A stretch of DNA of 53,566 bases, from positions 1-53,566 of the forward strand of contig JAFTYD010000019.1 in assembly GCA_017464845.1 (NCBI GenBank), in the 5' to 3' direction. Below, in pieces: positions 8,311 to 17,814 of this stretch. Position 1 is the stretch's first letter, and each line of letters opens with the position of its first letter. Origin of the DNA: Clostridia bacterium (lineage in GTDB: Bacteria; Bacillota; Clostridia; Christensenellales; UBA1242). The position numbers and the translations under genes are program-made. Below the pieces are notes generated by a model that saw only the letters and a list, made by a program, of their open reading frames with translations, did not search any database and had not been told where the DNA came from.

Positions 8311-9813
8311 ATGGTAACATTAATTATTTTAGATGGCTTTGGTGAAAGAAAAGATTCTTACGGAAATGCTATTGCAAGCGCCGGTACCCCTAACCTTGAC
8401 AAACTTAAGAAAATGTATCCTCATACTTTAATATCAGCTAGTGGACTTTCTGTTGGTCTTCCAGATGGTCAAATGGGAAATTCAGAAGTTGGTCACATGA
8501 CTATCGGTGCTGGTAGAGTTATTTTACAAGACTTACTTAAAATTGATAACGATATTAAAAGTGGTGAATTTTTCAAAAACGAAAATTTAATAAAAGCATT
8601 AAAACATGCACAAGATAATAAATCAAATCTTCATATTATGGGCTTATTATCTGAAGGTGGTATCCACTCAAAAGTTTCTCACCTTTATTCTATTTTAGAA
8701 CTTGCAAAAAATTATGATATAAAAAACATATATATCCATGCATTTTTAGATGGTAGAGATTGTGGAGTACAAGACGGAATAAAATTCTTAAGAGAAACAC
8801 AAGAAAAAATTAATGGTTCAAATGCAAAAATTGCAACTTTGTGTGGAAGAATTTTTGCAATGGATAGAGAAGAAAGATATGACAGACTTCAAAAAGCATA
8901 CGATATGTTGGTATATGGAAAAGGTGAAAAATTTAATAACTTTGAAGATGCTGTAAAAACAAGTTATGCAAAAGGTATCAATGATGAATTCTTCGAACCA
9001 ACAATAATCCAAGAAAATGCTTGTATTGAAGAAAATGATAGCGTAATTTTTTATAACTATCGTTCTGATAGAGCAAGAGAAATTACTTTTGCAATCACTG
9101 ATTCAACTTTTGATAAATTTGAAACTAAAAAATTTAACAATCTTCTTTTCTCTCCTATGGAAGAATATTCAGATAAATTAACTCATCTTAATACATTATT
9201 CCCACCTACAATTGTTGAAGACAATCTTTCAAGAATTATAAGTGATAATAATATGAAACAATTCCATATTGCCGAAACAACAAAATATGCTCATGTAACA
9301 TTCTTCTTCAATGGTGGAATTGAACAAGCAAATATTAATGAAGATAGAAAATTAATTGATAGTATAGATACTCCAGATTTCTCTTACTATCCAAAAATGA
9401 GAGCAATTGAAATTACTCAAGAAATGCTTGACGCAATTGCTTCAAATAAATATGATTTTCTTTTGGTAAATTATTCTAATCCTGATATGATTGGACATAC
9501 AGGAAACTTCAATGCCTCAGTTGAAGCTATCCAATGTGTCGAAAAACAAGCATATGCTGTTGCACTTGCAACCTTAATGGCTGGTGGTGAATGTATCATA
9601 ACAGCAGACCATGGAAATGCTGAAGAAGTTATGGATAAAAATGGAAATAAAATGACTGCTCACACAACTAATCCTGTTCCATTTATTCTTGTTTCTGATA
9701 AAAATAAAAATGTAAAATTAAGCAAAAAAGGTTCACTTGCAAACATCGCTCCAACAGTTTTAAAATTATTAGGAATAGACATTCCTGCAAATATGGAAAA
9801 ACCTTTATTTTAA
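8311..9813 (+). CDS. gpmI: 2,3-bisphosphoglycerate-independent phosphoglycerate mutase
   Basis: GpmI interconverts 3- and 2-phosphoglycerate in glycolysis using a phosphoserine intermediate and two Mn ions. Asp8 in LDGFG and catalytic Ser58 in MGNSEVGH are present, as are the HAFLDGRD, GRIFAMDREERYDR, NYRSDRAREIT, NYSNPDMIGHTG and TADHGNAE metal/substrate motifs. GRIFAMDREERYDR differs slightly from the common GRYYAMDRDNRWDR but keeps the key residues. The 500-residue length is normal. An AAGGAGAAA site precedes the ATG. It is not clustered with other glycolytic genes here. Confidence 0.97.
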   Translation: MVTLIILDGFGERKDSYGNAIASAGTPNLDKLKKMYPHTLISASGLSVGLPDGQMGNSEVGHMTIGAGRVILQDLLKIDNDIKSGEFFKNENLIKALKHAQDNKSNLHIMGLLSEGGIHSKVSHLYSILELAKNYDIKNIYIHAFLDGRDCGVQDGIKFLRETQEKINGSNAKIATLCGRIFAMDREERYDRLQKAYDMLVYGKGEKFNNFEDAVKTSYAKGINDEFFEPTIIQENACIEENDSVIFYNYRSDRAREITFAITDSTFDKFETKKFNNLLFSPMEEYSDKLTHLNTLFPPTIVEDNLSRIISDNNMKQFHIAETTKYAHVTFFFNGGIEQANINEDRKLIDSIDTPDFSYYPKMRAIEITQEMLDAIASNKYDFLLVNYSNPDMIGHTGNFNASVEAIQCVEKQAYAVALATLMAGGECIITADHGNAEEVMDKNGNKMTAHTTNPVPFILVSDKNKNVKLSKKGSLANIAPTVLKLLGIDIPANMEKPLF

Positions 9814-9845
9814 TAAAATATTGTAAAAAAATACATTATTTTAAT

Positions 9846-9873
9846 AAAAAAATCGCATTTTTGCGATTTTTTT
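9846..9873. terminator. Bidirectional terminator between gpmI and the SSB-like gene
   Basis: A 12-bp inverted repeat with core ATCGCA/TGCGAT and a 4-base loop is flanked by A-run and T-run, so it can work for gpmI (plus) and for the convergent SSB-like gene (minus). Confidence 0.88.
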
Positions 9874-9876
9874 ATT

Positions 9877-10587
9877 TTAAACAGAAATGCTACTTGATTT
9901 TGAGTTATCATTTTTTGAAATCTTTATATCTGATAATTTTGATAAAACTGAGAGTTTTTGACATGAAACTTCATAAGCAACTCTTTCTTCAATATCACCT
10001 TTTTCATCAAGTTTATTATAATTTCTAGACTGAATTCTTCCTATAATCTCAACCTTTGTTCCTATACTTTGTGCTTCCATAAATCTAGCATTTCTTCCCC
10101 ATAAAATACAAGGAATATAATCTGATTTATTATAATTTGGTCTATTAACTGCAAGCAAAATATCACATATTTCTCTATCAAATGGAGTCTTTCTATAAAT
10201 TGGCTTTTTACATATATACCCAATAAGTTTTACTTCATTAGTATTATTTAAATTAATTGAAGAATCTATATTTTCTTGTCTAATTATTTCCTTTGCAAAA
10301 AAATGCAAAATCAATTTACTCTTATCATTTTCAAGTTTATTATAACTTCTATATTCTCCTGTAATATATACTAATTCCCCAATATTTAATATATTATTAT
10401 TAATCAATCTTTCTGAAATTGTAATCGGAATAATATCCTTTGCTTTTGATAATCTTTCAACCTCAACTTTTAATTCATAAAAACTTTCTCCTTCAATTTC
10501 ATGAGATAATTTTGGTAAATCTATAATCTTTCCTATTATTTGACCTTTGTTATTCTGCTCTTCTAATGAAGTCTTATTGTAATCCAT
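9877..10587 (-). CDS. Single-stranded DNA-binding protein family, tandem OB folds
   Basis: The 236-residue product looks like two OB-fold SSB domains: an N-terminal one (about residues 12-105, with IGKIIDLPKLSHE and GELVYITGEYRSY) and a more typical C-terminal one (about 115-215) with VKLIGYICKKPIYRKT, DYIPCILWGRNARF and GTKVEIIGRIQSRNY, a pattern of primosomal/SSB-like proteins. It lacks the acidic DDDIPF-type C-terminal tip of housekeeping SSB and ends in a Ser-rich tail. It is therefore probably a second, specialised ssDNA-binding protein. A GGGAGG site precedes the ATG; pdaB ends 12 bases upstream and is likely co-transcribed. Confidence 0.8.
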   Translation of the reverse strand: MDYNKTSLEEQNNKGQIIGKIIDLPKLSHEIEGESFYELKVEVERLSKAKDIIPITISERLINNNILNIGELVYITGEYRSYNKLENDKSKLILHFFAKEIIRQENIDSSINLNNTNEVKLIGYICKKPIYRKTPFDREICDILLAVNRPNYNKSDYIPCILWGRNARFMEAQSIGTKVEIIGRIQSRNYNKLDEKGDIEERVAYEVSCQKLSVLSKLSDIKISKNDNSKSSSISV

Positions 10588-10599
10588 ATTTTTCCTCCC

Positions 10600-11364
10600 T
10601 TAATTTTTATGTTGTATGCCATTTCTATCTATTGTGTAATTATCATTATAAATAAGTTCTCCGATTGATGTGATTGTATAATTTTGTTTTTTAAGTCTGT
10701 CTAATGTTAATCTTAATCCATCTAAAATATTATCAGAATTATTATGCATTAAAATTATTGAACCATTTTTAACATTTGATACAACACGATTAGATATTTC
10801 TCCAGCAGATATACCTTTCCAATCTAATGTATCAACATCCCATTGAATTGTTTTTAAATTTAATGACGTTGCTACATCAAGAAGTTTATTATTATATGAA
10901 CCATATGGTGGCCTAAACAATGTTACATCTTTTCCTGTTATATCATTTATTTTTTTCATACTTATTTCTAGTTCTGATCTAATAGTTTTTTCATCTAATT
11001 TTGTCATATCTGGATGAGTATTCGAATGTGTCCCAATCTCCATTCCATTTTCATCAATTGTTTTAACCATACCAGAATATTTATCAACCCAAAAACCGAC
11101 TAAGAAAAATGTAGCTTTTACATCATACTCATTTAATATTTCAAGTATCCCTTGAGTTTTATCAGCACCCCAAGCTGCGTCAAAAGAAATCGCAACTTGT
11201 TTTTCTTCTGTTTGAACTGCATATATTGGAACTTTTTTATTTACATAACCAAAAAAAACTTGCGCTGATGAATATCCATCAATATTTATAGCTAATAAAA
11301 CAGCTACAATAATCATTGCTATAATAATTTTAATTGTCCTTGATTTGAAGACACAAAAATGCAT
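10600..11364 (-). CDS. pdaB: Polysaccharide deacetylase, PdaB-like
   Basis: The 254-residue product has one N-terminal membrane anchor (about residues 10-28) and a NodB-type deacetylase domain. The catalytic/metal segment is ISFDAAWGADKT (PdaB-type, with AAWG in place of the usual DDG), then THSNTHPDMTKL with the two metal His, and RPPYGSYNN. The preceding KVPIYAVQTEEKQVAISFDAAW region strongly resembles Bacillus PdaB, a sporulation deacetylase needed for spore maintenance. It would act on peptidoglycan on the outside of the membrane. It is followed by the SSB-like gene. Sporulation-specific expression is inferred from the family, not seen. Confidence 0.85.
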   Translation of the reverse strand: MHFCVFKSRTIKIIIAMIIVAVLLAINIDGYSSAQVFFGYVNKKVPIYAVQTEEKQVAISFDAAWGADKTQGILEILNEYDVKATFFLVGFWVDKYSGMVKTIDENGMEIGTHSNTHPDMTKLDEKTIRSELEISMKKINDITGKDVTLFRPPYGSYNNKLLDVATSLNLKTIQWDVDTLDWKGISAGEISNRVVSNVKNGSIILMHNNSDNILDGLRLTLDRLKKQNYTITSIGELIYNDNYTIDRNGIQHKN

Positions 11365-11523
11365 ACAAACCTCACTTTAATAATAAAATAACAGAAGATT
11401 TTTTCAAATGCTTATTTTAAATATATAAGACTATATTTGTTTACATTTGTCGAAAATTTCTCATATTCTATTTATATTTATCAAAATTGGTTTTTATGAT
11501 ATATTTTAAATTATTAGCAAAAA

Positions 11524-11547
11524 ATAAATATACAAACGTATATTTAT
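11524..11547. other. Perfect inverted repeat upstream of pdaB
   Basis: A 10-bp perfect stem ATAAATATAC/GTATATTTAT with a 4-base loop lies between the topoisomerase terminator and pdaB. On the minus strand it is followed by TTTTTT, so it may be a second, tandem terminator; alternatively it is an operator-like palindrome for pdaB. Confidence 0.5.
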
Positions 11548-11561
11548 CATAAAAAAAAAAT

Positions 11562-11587
11562 AAAAATATCCAAATTGGATATTTTTA
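11562..11587 (-). terminator. Terminator of the topoisomerase operon
   Basis: An inverted repeat with core AATATCC/GGATATT just past the topoisomerase A stop codon is followed on the minus strand by a long T run (A run on plus at 11551-11560). Confidence 0.8.
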
Positions 11588-11590
11588 TTT

Positions 11591-14500
11591 TTAATCTTTA
11601 TAAACATAAATTCCTAGGAATTTTCCATCTAAAATTTTATCACCTTTCTTAAGTCTATCACCATTTGAAATTCTTCTTGGTTGGATAATCTTAAACTTCA
11701 TTCCAAGATCAACAACAGATTGTTCATCTGAAACATAAGCAATAACTACGCTATTTCCTTCACCTACATAGTTTACATATTTTATACCTTTTCTATATCT
11801 TTGAGAAATTGGTAAATCTTTTATAGGTAACTTCTTAGCATAACCATTATTTGTTATTACAGTAACATGAGAGAATGAAACTTGACTAGCAAAAATAACA
11901 CTATCACCTTCATCAAGATTAATTCCCTTAACACCACCAGCTATTCTACCTTGAACTGGAACATCTTTATTTTCATAATGCAATGACATACCATTTTTTG
12001 TCAACATTAAAATAGTTGCTTTAGGATTAAACTTTTCAACAGAGATAAGTTCATCTTCTTCTGTAAGTTTTACTACTTGATAGAATGATTTTGAGACAAT
12101 ACATTCTTTTTCAGCAGTAACTTTAATATTTCCTAATTTTGTGAAGAACACAAGATTTGAATTATCATTAGCTGGAGCCATAAGTTCAACAGGAATTTCA
12201 AATAAATCTGCATTTTTATCAAGTTTATTTAATGCAACACCCTTATCATGCCATTTTGATTCATCTAACATTTCAACAGGAAGTTTTAATGCATTACCTT
12301 TGTTTGTAAATACAATAATTGTATCTTTACCTTTACATTTAATTAATTTAGTATGAATATCAAATAATGAAGATCCGTCCTTCATAGTCTTTTTAGACAT
12401 TGAATAATTCTTCATATTAATCTTCTTAAGAGTATTTCCTGCAGTAATAGCAACCATAAATTCTTGATTTGCTGTTACATCAACAACTTCTTTAATTTCT
12501 AAGTCATCTTCACTTAACTCAACACTTCTTCTTTCTGAATTAAATCTCTTTTTAATTTCAGTCATTTCTTTCTTAACGATATTTAATTGAAGTTTCTTTG
12601 AGTTTAAAATTTTTGTAAGTTCAGCAATTTTTTGTCTAAGTTCTTTCAATTCTTCTTCAAGTTTATAAACTTCAAGATTAACCAATCTAGCAAGTCTCAT
12701 GTCAAGAATTGCTTGAGCTTGTTTTTCACTTAAATTAAACTTTTCTCTAAGTCTTGTCTTTGCTTCAGAAACACTTGAAGAAGTTTTAATAATCTTAATA
12801 ACTTTATCAATATTTCTAATGGCAACAAGAAGACCTTCGACAATATGTGCTCTATCTTTTGCTTGATCAAGATCAAACTTTGTTCTTCTTATAATAATTT
12901 CTCTTTGATAAGCTGTATAATATGAAATAATTTCAAGCAATCCCATAAGTTTTGGTTTTCCACCTGCAATTGCAACCATATTTATACCAAATGTTACTTG
13001 AAGATTTGTATATTTTAACAAATAATTTAAGATAGGTTTTGCTTCAACATCTTTCTTAAGTTTAATTACAGCACGCATACCATTTCTATCTGATTCATCA
13101 CAGATATCTGCAATACCTGACAATAATTCTTTATTAACTTCTTTTAATTCTGCAATTTTTTGAAGTAAAGCAGCTTTATTTACTTGGTAAGGTATTTCTG
13201 TAATAACAATTGATTGCTTATCTCCCACAGTTTCAATTGTCATTTTTGATCTAATTATTATTTTCCCTTTACCTGTTTGATATGCAGTTTTTAAATTATC
13301 TCCACAGATAAGTTCTCCACCTGTTGGAAAGTCAGGACCTTTAATGATTTTCATCATTTCTTTTAATGTAATATCAGGATCATCAATATATGCAACAATA
13401 CCATCAATAACTTCACCCAAATTGTGAGGTGGAATGTTTGTAGCAAGACCAACGGCAATACCATATGAACCATTAACAAGTAAGTTTGGATATCTACCTG
13501 GTAACATATCAGGTTCTTTCAAAGTATCATCAAAGTTCAAGCTCCACTTAACAGTATTTTTATCAAGTTCTCTTAAAAGTTCAAGAGCAAGTGGAGTAAG
13601 TCTTGCTTCTGTATATCTCATCGCAGCAGCAGAGTCTCCATCAATTGATCCGAAGTTTCCATGACCATCAATAAGTGGTGCTCTCAAAACGAAATCTTGA
13701 GACATTCTTACCATTGCATCATAAACAGAAGCATCACCGTGTGGGTGATATTTACCCATACAATCCCCGACAATTCTTGCAGATTTTCTATATGGTTTAT
13801 CAGGTGTAAGACCTAATTCCAACATAGAATATAAAATTCTTCTTTGAACAGGTTTTAAACCATCTTCAACTCTTGGAAGAGCTCTATCCATAACTACATG
13901 TTCAGTATATGGAATCATAGAGTCATGCAAAACGGCTTCCAAATTTTTTTGAATAATTCCTCTTCCATCTTCATTATTGTTGTTATTTGATAAAATTTCT
14001 TCTTTCTTGTTCACTTTTTCCTCATTTTGTTTATTTATATTTTTTTTAAAAAAGTCTTGATAACTTTTCATTGATTTTAATTTTCTTTCAAGTTCTTCAT
14101 CATCTTGACAATCATCAAAATCAATTTTTATTTCGTCATCATCTAAAATATCTTCCTCATCATCTTCTTCTAAATCAATTGGAATAATTTTAGGTTTTTT
14201 AGTTTTTATTTTATTCAAACTCTCTTGAGAATGATTTATAGTTTTATCTTCAACTTGATTTATTTCTATATCATCAATTTCATCATCAATATGAGTTTCA
14301 ACTTTGTTTTCTTGTAAAATTATTTCTTCTTTTGGTTTTTCTTCTATCTTATTTTCAATATCTAAATTTATATTTTTTTCTTTATTTTTTTCAGTTTTAT
14401 CAGTTTTTTTGTGAATTTTTAATATTTTTTTACTAAAATTATTTAATTTTTTGAAAATATCCCAAATGTTAAATTGACCTTTTATTGGTTCAATTACTTC

Positions 14501-14617
14501 TTCTATTTCTTCAGGTTCTTCTTCCTTATACAAAAGTTCATCGTAACAAATCTGACCATCTATCGGTGGCTCATATTCTAATTCTTCTTCATTTGGATCA
14601 TCAAATTTATTTTTCAC
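11591..14617 (-). CDS. Type IIA DNA topoisomerase A subunit (ParC/GyrA-like) with acidic N-terminal extension
   Basis: This is the DNA-cleaving subunit that works with the B subunit encoded just upstream. The catalytic core starts near residue 218 ([20 protein letters not shown]); the active-site Tyr is Tyr335 in [10 protein letters not shown], and [16 protein letters not shown] and [11 protein letters not shown] are standard. Residues 1-217 are an extra acidic, Lys/Glu/Asp-rich, low-complexity region not found in normal GyrA/ParC. The C-terminal propeller lacks a QRRGGKG GyrA box, favouring a topoisomerase IV-like rather than a gyrase role, though this is not proof. The start is GTG with AGGTGAT 5 bases before; an overlapping ATG reads straight into a stop. 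It begins 14 bases after the B subunit gene. Confidence 0.9.
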   Translation of the reverse strand: MKNKFDDPNEEELEYEPPIDGQICYDELLYKEEEPEEIEEVIEPIKGQFNIWDIFKKLNNFSKKILKIHKKTDKTEKNKEKNINLDIENKIEEKPKEEIILQENKVETHIDDEIDDIEINQVEDKTINHSQESLNKIKTKKPKIIPIDLEEDDEEDILDDDEIKIDFDDCQDDEELERKLKSMKSYQDFFKKNINKQNEEKVNKKEEILSNNNNNEDGRGIIQKNLEAVLHDSMIPYTEHVVMDRALPRVEDGLKPVQRRILYSMLELGLTPDKPYRKSARIVGDCMGKYHPHGDASVYDAMVRMSQDFVLRAPLIDGHGNFGSIDGDSAAAMRYTEARLTPLALELLRELDKNTVKWSLNFDDTLKEPDMLPGRYPNLLVNGSYGIAVGLATNIPPHNLGEVIDGIVAYIDDPDITLKEMMKIIKGPDFPTGGELICGDNLKTAYQTGKGKIIIRSKMTIETVGDKQSIVITEIPYQVNKAALLQKIAELKEVNKELLSGIADICDESDRNGMRAVIKLKKDVEAKPILNYLLKYTNLQVTFGINMVAIAGGKPKLMGLLEIISYYTAYQREIIIRRTKFDLDQAKDRAHIVEGLLVAIRNIDKVIKIIKTSSSVSEAKTRLREKFNLSEKQAQAILDMRLARLVNLEVYKLEEELKELRQKIAELTKILNSKKLQLNIVKKEMTEIKKRFNSERRSVELSEDDLEIKEVVDVTANQEFMVAITAGNTLKKINMKNYSMSKKTMKDGSSLFDIHTKLIKCKGKDTIIVFTNKGNALKLPVEMLDESKWHDKGVALNKLDKNADLFEIPVELMAPANDNSNLVFFTKLGNIKVTAEKECIVSKSFYQVVKLTEEDELISVEKFNPKATILMLTKNGMSLHYENKDVPVQGRIAGGVKGINLDEGDSVIFASQVSFSHVTVITNNGYAKKLPIKDLPISQRYRKGIKYVNYVGEGNSVVIAYVSDEQSVVDLGMKFKIIQPRRISNGDRLKKGDKILDGKFLGIYVYKD

Positions 14618-14631
14618 ATATCACCTAAATT

Positions 14632-16584
14632 TTAGATATTTTTATAATCTTGCATAAATGTATCTTCTCTATCAAAGTTTGCATGAATACCTATATATTT
14701 CTTTCTAGCTTCAAGATTATCACCCATTAAGATTGAAATCATTCTTTCAGCTTGAGCTGCATCTTCAATAGTAACTTGAACAAGAGTTCTCTTTTCAGGA
14801 TCCATAGTTGTTTCCCAAAGTTGTTCTGGGTTCATTTCACCAAGACCTTTATATCTTTGGATCATATAACCTTTACCAACTCTTGCTATAGCTTCACTAA
14901 GTTCTGCATCTGAATAAACATATTCAGTTACATCTTTTTTATAAACCTTATACAAAGGTGGAAGTCCTATAAACACGTGTCCATCTGTAATAAGTTGACG
15001 CATATATCTATAGAAGAATGTTAAAAGTATTGCTCTAATATGAGCACCATCTTGATCGGCATCGGAAAGAATAATCACTTTATTATATCTCAATGAATCT
15101 AAAGTAAAATCTTCTCCAAAACCAGTATCAAGCGCACTAATAATTGTTCTAATTTCTTCATTTGCAAGAACTTGGTCAATTCTTTTCTTTTCTGCATTTA
15201 ATGGTTTACCACGCAAAGGTAATATAGCTTGAAAAGATCTATCTCTACCTTGCTTAGCAGAACCACCCGCAGAATCTCCTTCCACGATAAACAATTCATT
15301 TTTCAATCTATTTCTAGATGTTGATGCTGCAAGTTTACCTACCAAGTTAAAGTTTTCTGCACTGTTCTTTGCTCTAACAAGTTCTTTTGCTTTCTTTGCT
15401 GCAATTCTAACCTTTGCTGCGTTTTTAGCTTTATTTATAATAATCTCTGCAACTTCATCGTTTCTTGGATTACTTAAGAATTTTTGAAGTTCAATATTTG
15501 TTAAATTTTCAACTTCAACTTTTGCTTCTGGATTTCCTAATTTTGTTTTTGTTTGTCCTTCAAATTGAACATTGTTCATTTTGATTGCAAGAACAACATG
15601 AATACCTTCTCTAAAATCTTCACCAAGAAGATTTGGTTCTTTATCTTTTAATAAACCTTTTTCTCTTGCATAATCATTAAATGCTTTTGTAAAAGCAGTT
15701 TTAAAACCAACTTCATGAGTACCACCCTCAGTTGTTGGAATATTGTTTACAAATGAGAATGAATTTTCTGTATATGAATCAGTAAAAATGAAACTTGCTT
15801 CCATTGAAAGAACTTTTCCTTCAGCTTCAAAATAAACTGGTTCATCAAACATTGTTGTTTTATCTTCAACAAGATACTTAACATAATCAGATATACCACC
15901 TTCATAATGGAAAGATGTATTTAAGGATTCATCAAGAAGATTTATTATTTCAATTCTTAATCCTTTATTTAAGAATGCTAATTCTCTTGCTTTTGTTGTA
16001 ATAGTTTCAAAGTTAAAAGATAAATCTCCAAAAACTCTATCATCTGGCAAGAATGTAACTCTTGTTCCTGTTTTATTTGTTTTTCCAATTTCTCTTAATG
16101 GAGTAACAGGAATACCACTCTTCATTTTTCCATTAACTTCTTTAGATTCAAATCTTATTGTATATTCTTTTCCATTTTTAAAAACATCAACAACACACCA
16201 TCTAGATAAAGCATTTGTAACAGAAGCACCAACACCATGTAAACCACCTGAATATTTGTAGTTATCAGTATTGAATTTACCACCAGCATGTAATGTTGTA
16301 TAAACAACTTCAACACCAGATTTCTTTAATGTTGGATGCATATCAACTGGAATACCTCTACCATTGTCTTCAACAGTAATGCTACCATCTTTGTTTAAAG
16401 TAATTTTGATACTATCTCCGTATCCATTAGAAATTTCATCGATAGAGTTATCAACTATTTCCCAAAGCAAATGGTGATACCCTCTACTTCCAGTTGTTCC
16501 AATATACATACCTGGACGAAGTCTAACTGCATCTAATCCTTCAAGAACGACTATGTCTTTTGATTCATATTGTTTTTCTTCCAT
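14632..16584 (-). CDS. Type IIA DNA topoisomerase B subunit (ParE/GyrB-like)
   Basis: This ATPase subunit drives strand passage. GHKL ATPase motifs are present: EIVDNSIDE, EDNGRGIPVDMHP and YSGGLHGVGASVTNALS; the TOPRIM domain has FIVEGDSAGGSAKQGRDR and ILSDADQDGAHIRAILLTFFYR, and the C-terminal RYKGLGEMNPEQLWETTMDP is standard. The TGSRGYHHLLWEIVDN variant is the type I associate with a second, topoisomerase IV-like pair in Clostridia. I choose the ATG at 16584 (MEEKQYES) because AGGAGATGAT lies right before it; a GTG at 16602 would add six residues and swallow this site. The product is 650 residues. Confidence 0.93.
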   Translation of the reverse strand: MEEKQYESKDIVVLEGLDAVRLRPGMYIGTTGSRGYHHLLWEIVDNSIDEISNGYGDSIKITLNKDGSITVEDNGRGIPVDMHPTLKKSGVEVVYTTLHAGGKFNTDNYKYSGGLHGVGASVTNALSRWCVVDVFKNGKEYTIRFESKEVNGKMKSGIPVTPLREIGKTNKTGTRVTFLPDDRVFGDLSFNFETITTKARELAFLNKGLRIEIINLLDESLNTSFHYEGGISDYVKYLVEDKTTMFDEPVYFEAEGKVLSMEASFIFTDSYTENSFSFVNNIPTTEGGTHEVGFKTAFTKAFNDYAREKGLLKDKEPNLLGEDFREGIHVVLAIKMNNVQFEGQTKTKLGNPEAKVEVENLTNIELQKFLSNPRNDEVAEIIINKAKNAAKVRIAAKKAKELVRAKNSAENFNLVGKLAASTSRNRLKNELFIVEGDSAGGSAKQGRDRSFQAILPLRGKPLNAEKKRIDQVLANEEIRTIISALDTGFGEDFTLDSLRYNKVIILSDADQDGAHIRAILLTFFYRYMRQLITDGHVFIGLPPLYKVYKKDVTEYVYSDAELSEAIARVGKGYMIQRYKGLGEMNPEQLWETTMDPEKRTLVQVTIEDAAQAERMISILMGDNLEARKKYIGIHANFDREDTFMQDYKNI

Positions 16585-16771
16585 ATCATCTCCTAATTTC
16601 ACTTACAATATTTCATAATAACTATATTATATCACTTTATGAAATAAATTTAAAAATATTTTTCAATTTTTTACATAGATTTTTAAAATGAATATTTATA
16701 CATATATTTGCATAAAAACAAAAAATTATATTTTTATGAAATAATGCATAAAATAATAAAAAGGAGTAACA

Positions 16772-17812
16772 ATGAAAAAGATTATTTTAACAGGTGGAGG
16801 AACTGCTGGACACATATATCCTGCACTATCATTAGTCCCCTTACTTGAAAAGGAATATGAAATATTTTACATCGGTGGAAATGGAATGGAAAAAGAAATT
16901 TTAAAAGATTTTAAGAACATAAAATTTTATGAAATTCCTGTTGTAAAATTAGAAAGAAAACTAACTTTTAAAAATTTTTTAATACCTTTTAAATTAATAA
17001 AATCAATAAAAAAATCAAGACAAATTTTAAAAGAAATAAAACCGGATATTATCTTTTCAAAAGGTGGATTTGTTTCTGTTCCAACAGTAATTGCTGGACA
17101 TAATGAGAAAATTCCAGTAATCAGTCATGAATCAGATTTAACCATGGGACTTGCAAATAAAATTATTTTACATTACTGCAATATTATGTGCACAACATTT
17201 TATGAAACATCAAAAAAAAATAAGAAATGCATATACACAGGTCAACCAATTAGAGATAAAATTTTTAAAGGAAATTCAAAAAAAATTATAGATAAATTTA
17301 GTAATCATAATCTTCCTATTTTACTCATTTTAGGTGGAAGTAGTGGAGCAAAATTTATCAATAAAATTATATATGAAAATATAGAAATCTTATCAGAAAA
17401 ATTTAATATTATTCATATTTGTGGTAAGAAAAATTATAAAGAATTTGAACATAAAAACTACATTCAAATTCCATATGCAGACAATATTCAAGACTACTAT
17501 AAAGCATGTAATTATGTAATTTCAAGAGCAGGTTCAGGAGTTATAAATGAACTTATAATTTTAAACAAACCAACTTTATTAATCCCTTTATCTAAAAAGT
17601 GTTCACGTGGAGATCAAATTGAAAATGCAAAATTATTTTCAAATTTAAATTATTCTTACACATTGTTTGAAGAAGACTATACTCCTACAAGATTTTTAAA
17701 TAGTCTTGATAATCTTGTGAAAAATAAAGATTTTTTAATTAAAAACATGAAAAATTTTACTAAAATTAATGCAAATCAAGAAATTTTTAATTTAATTAAA
17801 AAGAACTCTTGA
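16772..17812 (+). CDS. murG: UDP-GlcNAc:lipid I N-acetylglucosaminyltransferase MurG
   Basis: MurG makes lipid II on the inner face of the membrane for peptidoglycan synthesis. The 346-residue product is a GT28 glycosyltransferase with the N-terminal GGGTAGHIYPALSL loop, the FSKGGFVSVPTVIAG motif, the acceptor-side HESDLTMGLANK (family usually HEQN), the GQPIRDKI segment, LLILGGSSGAKFIN and the donor-site SRAGSGVINELIILNKPTLLIP. An AAAAAGGAG site precedes the ATG. It stands alone rather than in a dcw cluster, as in many Clostridia with split clusters. Its stop is only 2 bases from the convergent protease gene. Confidence 0.95.
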   Translation: MKKIILTGGGTAGHIYPALSLVPLLEKEYEIFYIGGNGMEKEILKDFKNIKFYEIPVVKLERKLTFKNFLIPFKLIKSIKKSRQILKEIKPDIIFSKGGFVSVPTVIAGHNEKIPVISHESDLTMGLANKIILHYCNIMCTTFYETSKKNKKCIYTGQPIRDKIFKGNSKKIIDKFSNHNLPILLILGGSSGAKFINKIIYENIEILSEKFNIIHICGKKNYKEFEHKNYIQIPYADNIQDYYKACNYVISRAGSGVINELIILNKPTLLIPLSKKCSRGDQIENAKLFSNLNYSYTLFEEDYTPTRFLNSLDNLVKNKDFLIKNMKNFTKINANQEIFNLIKKNS

Positions 17813-17814
17813 TT

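Noticed and set aside
12141..12356. Plus-strand open frames antisense to the topoisomerase A subunit (also 13434-13664)
   Set aside because: They mirror conserved topoisomerase coding sequence and have no start signals.
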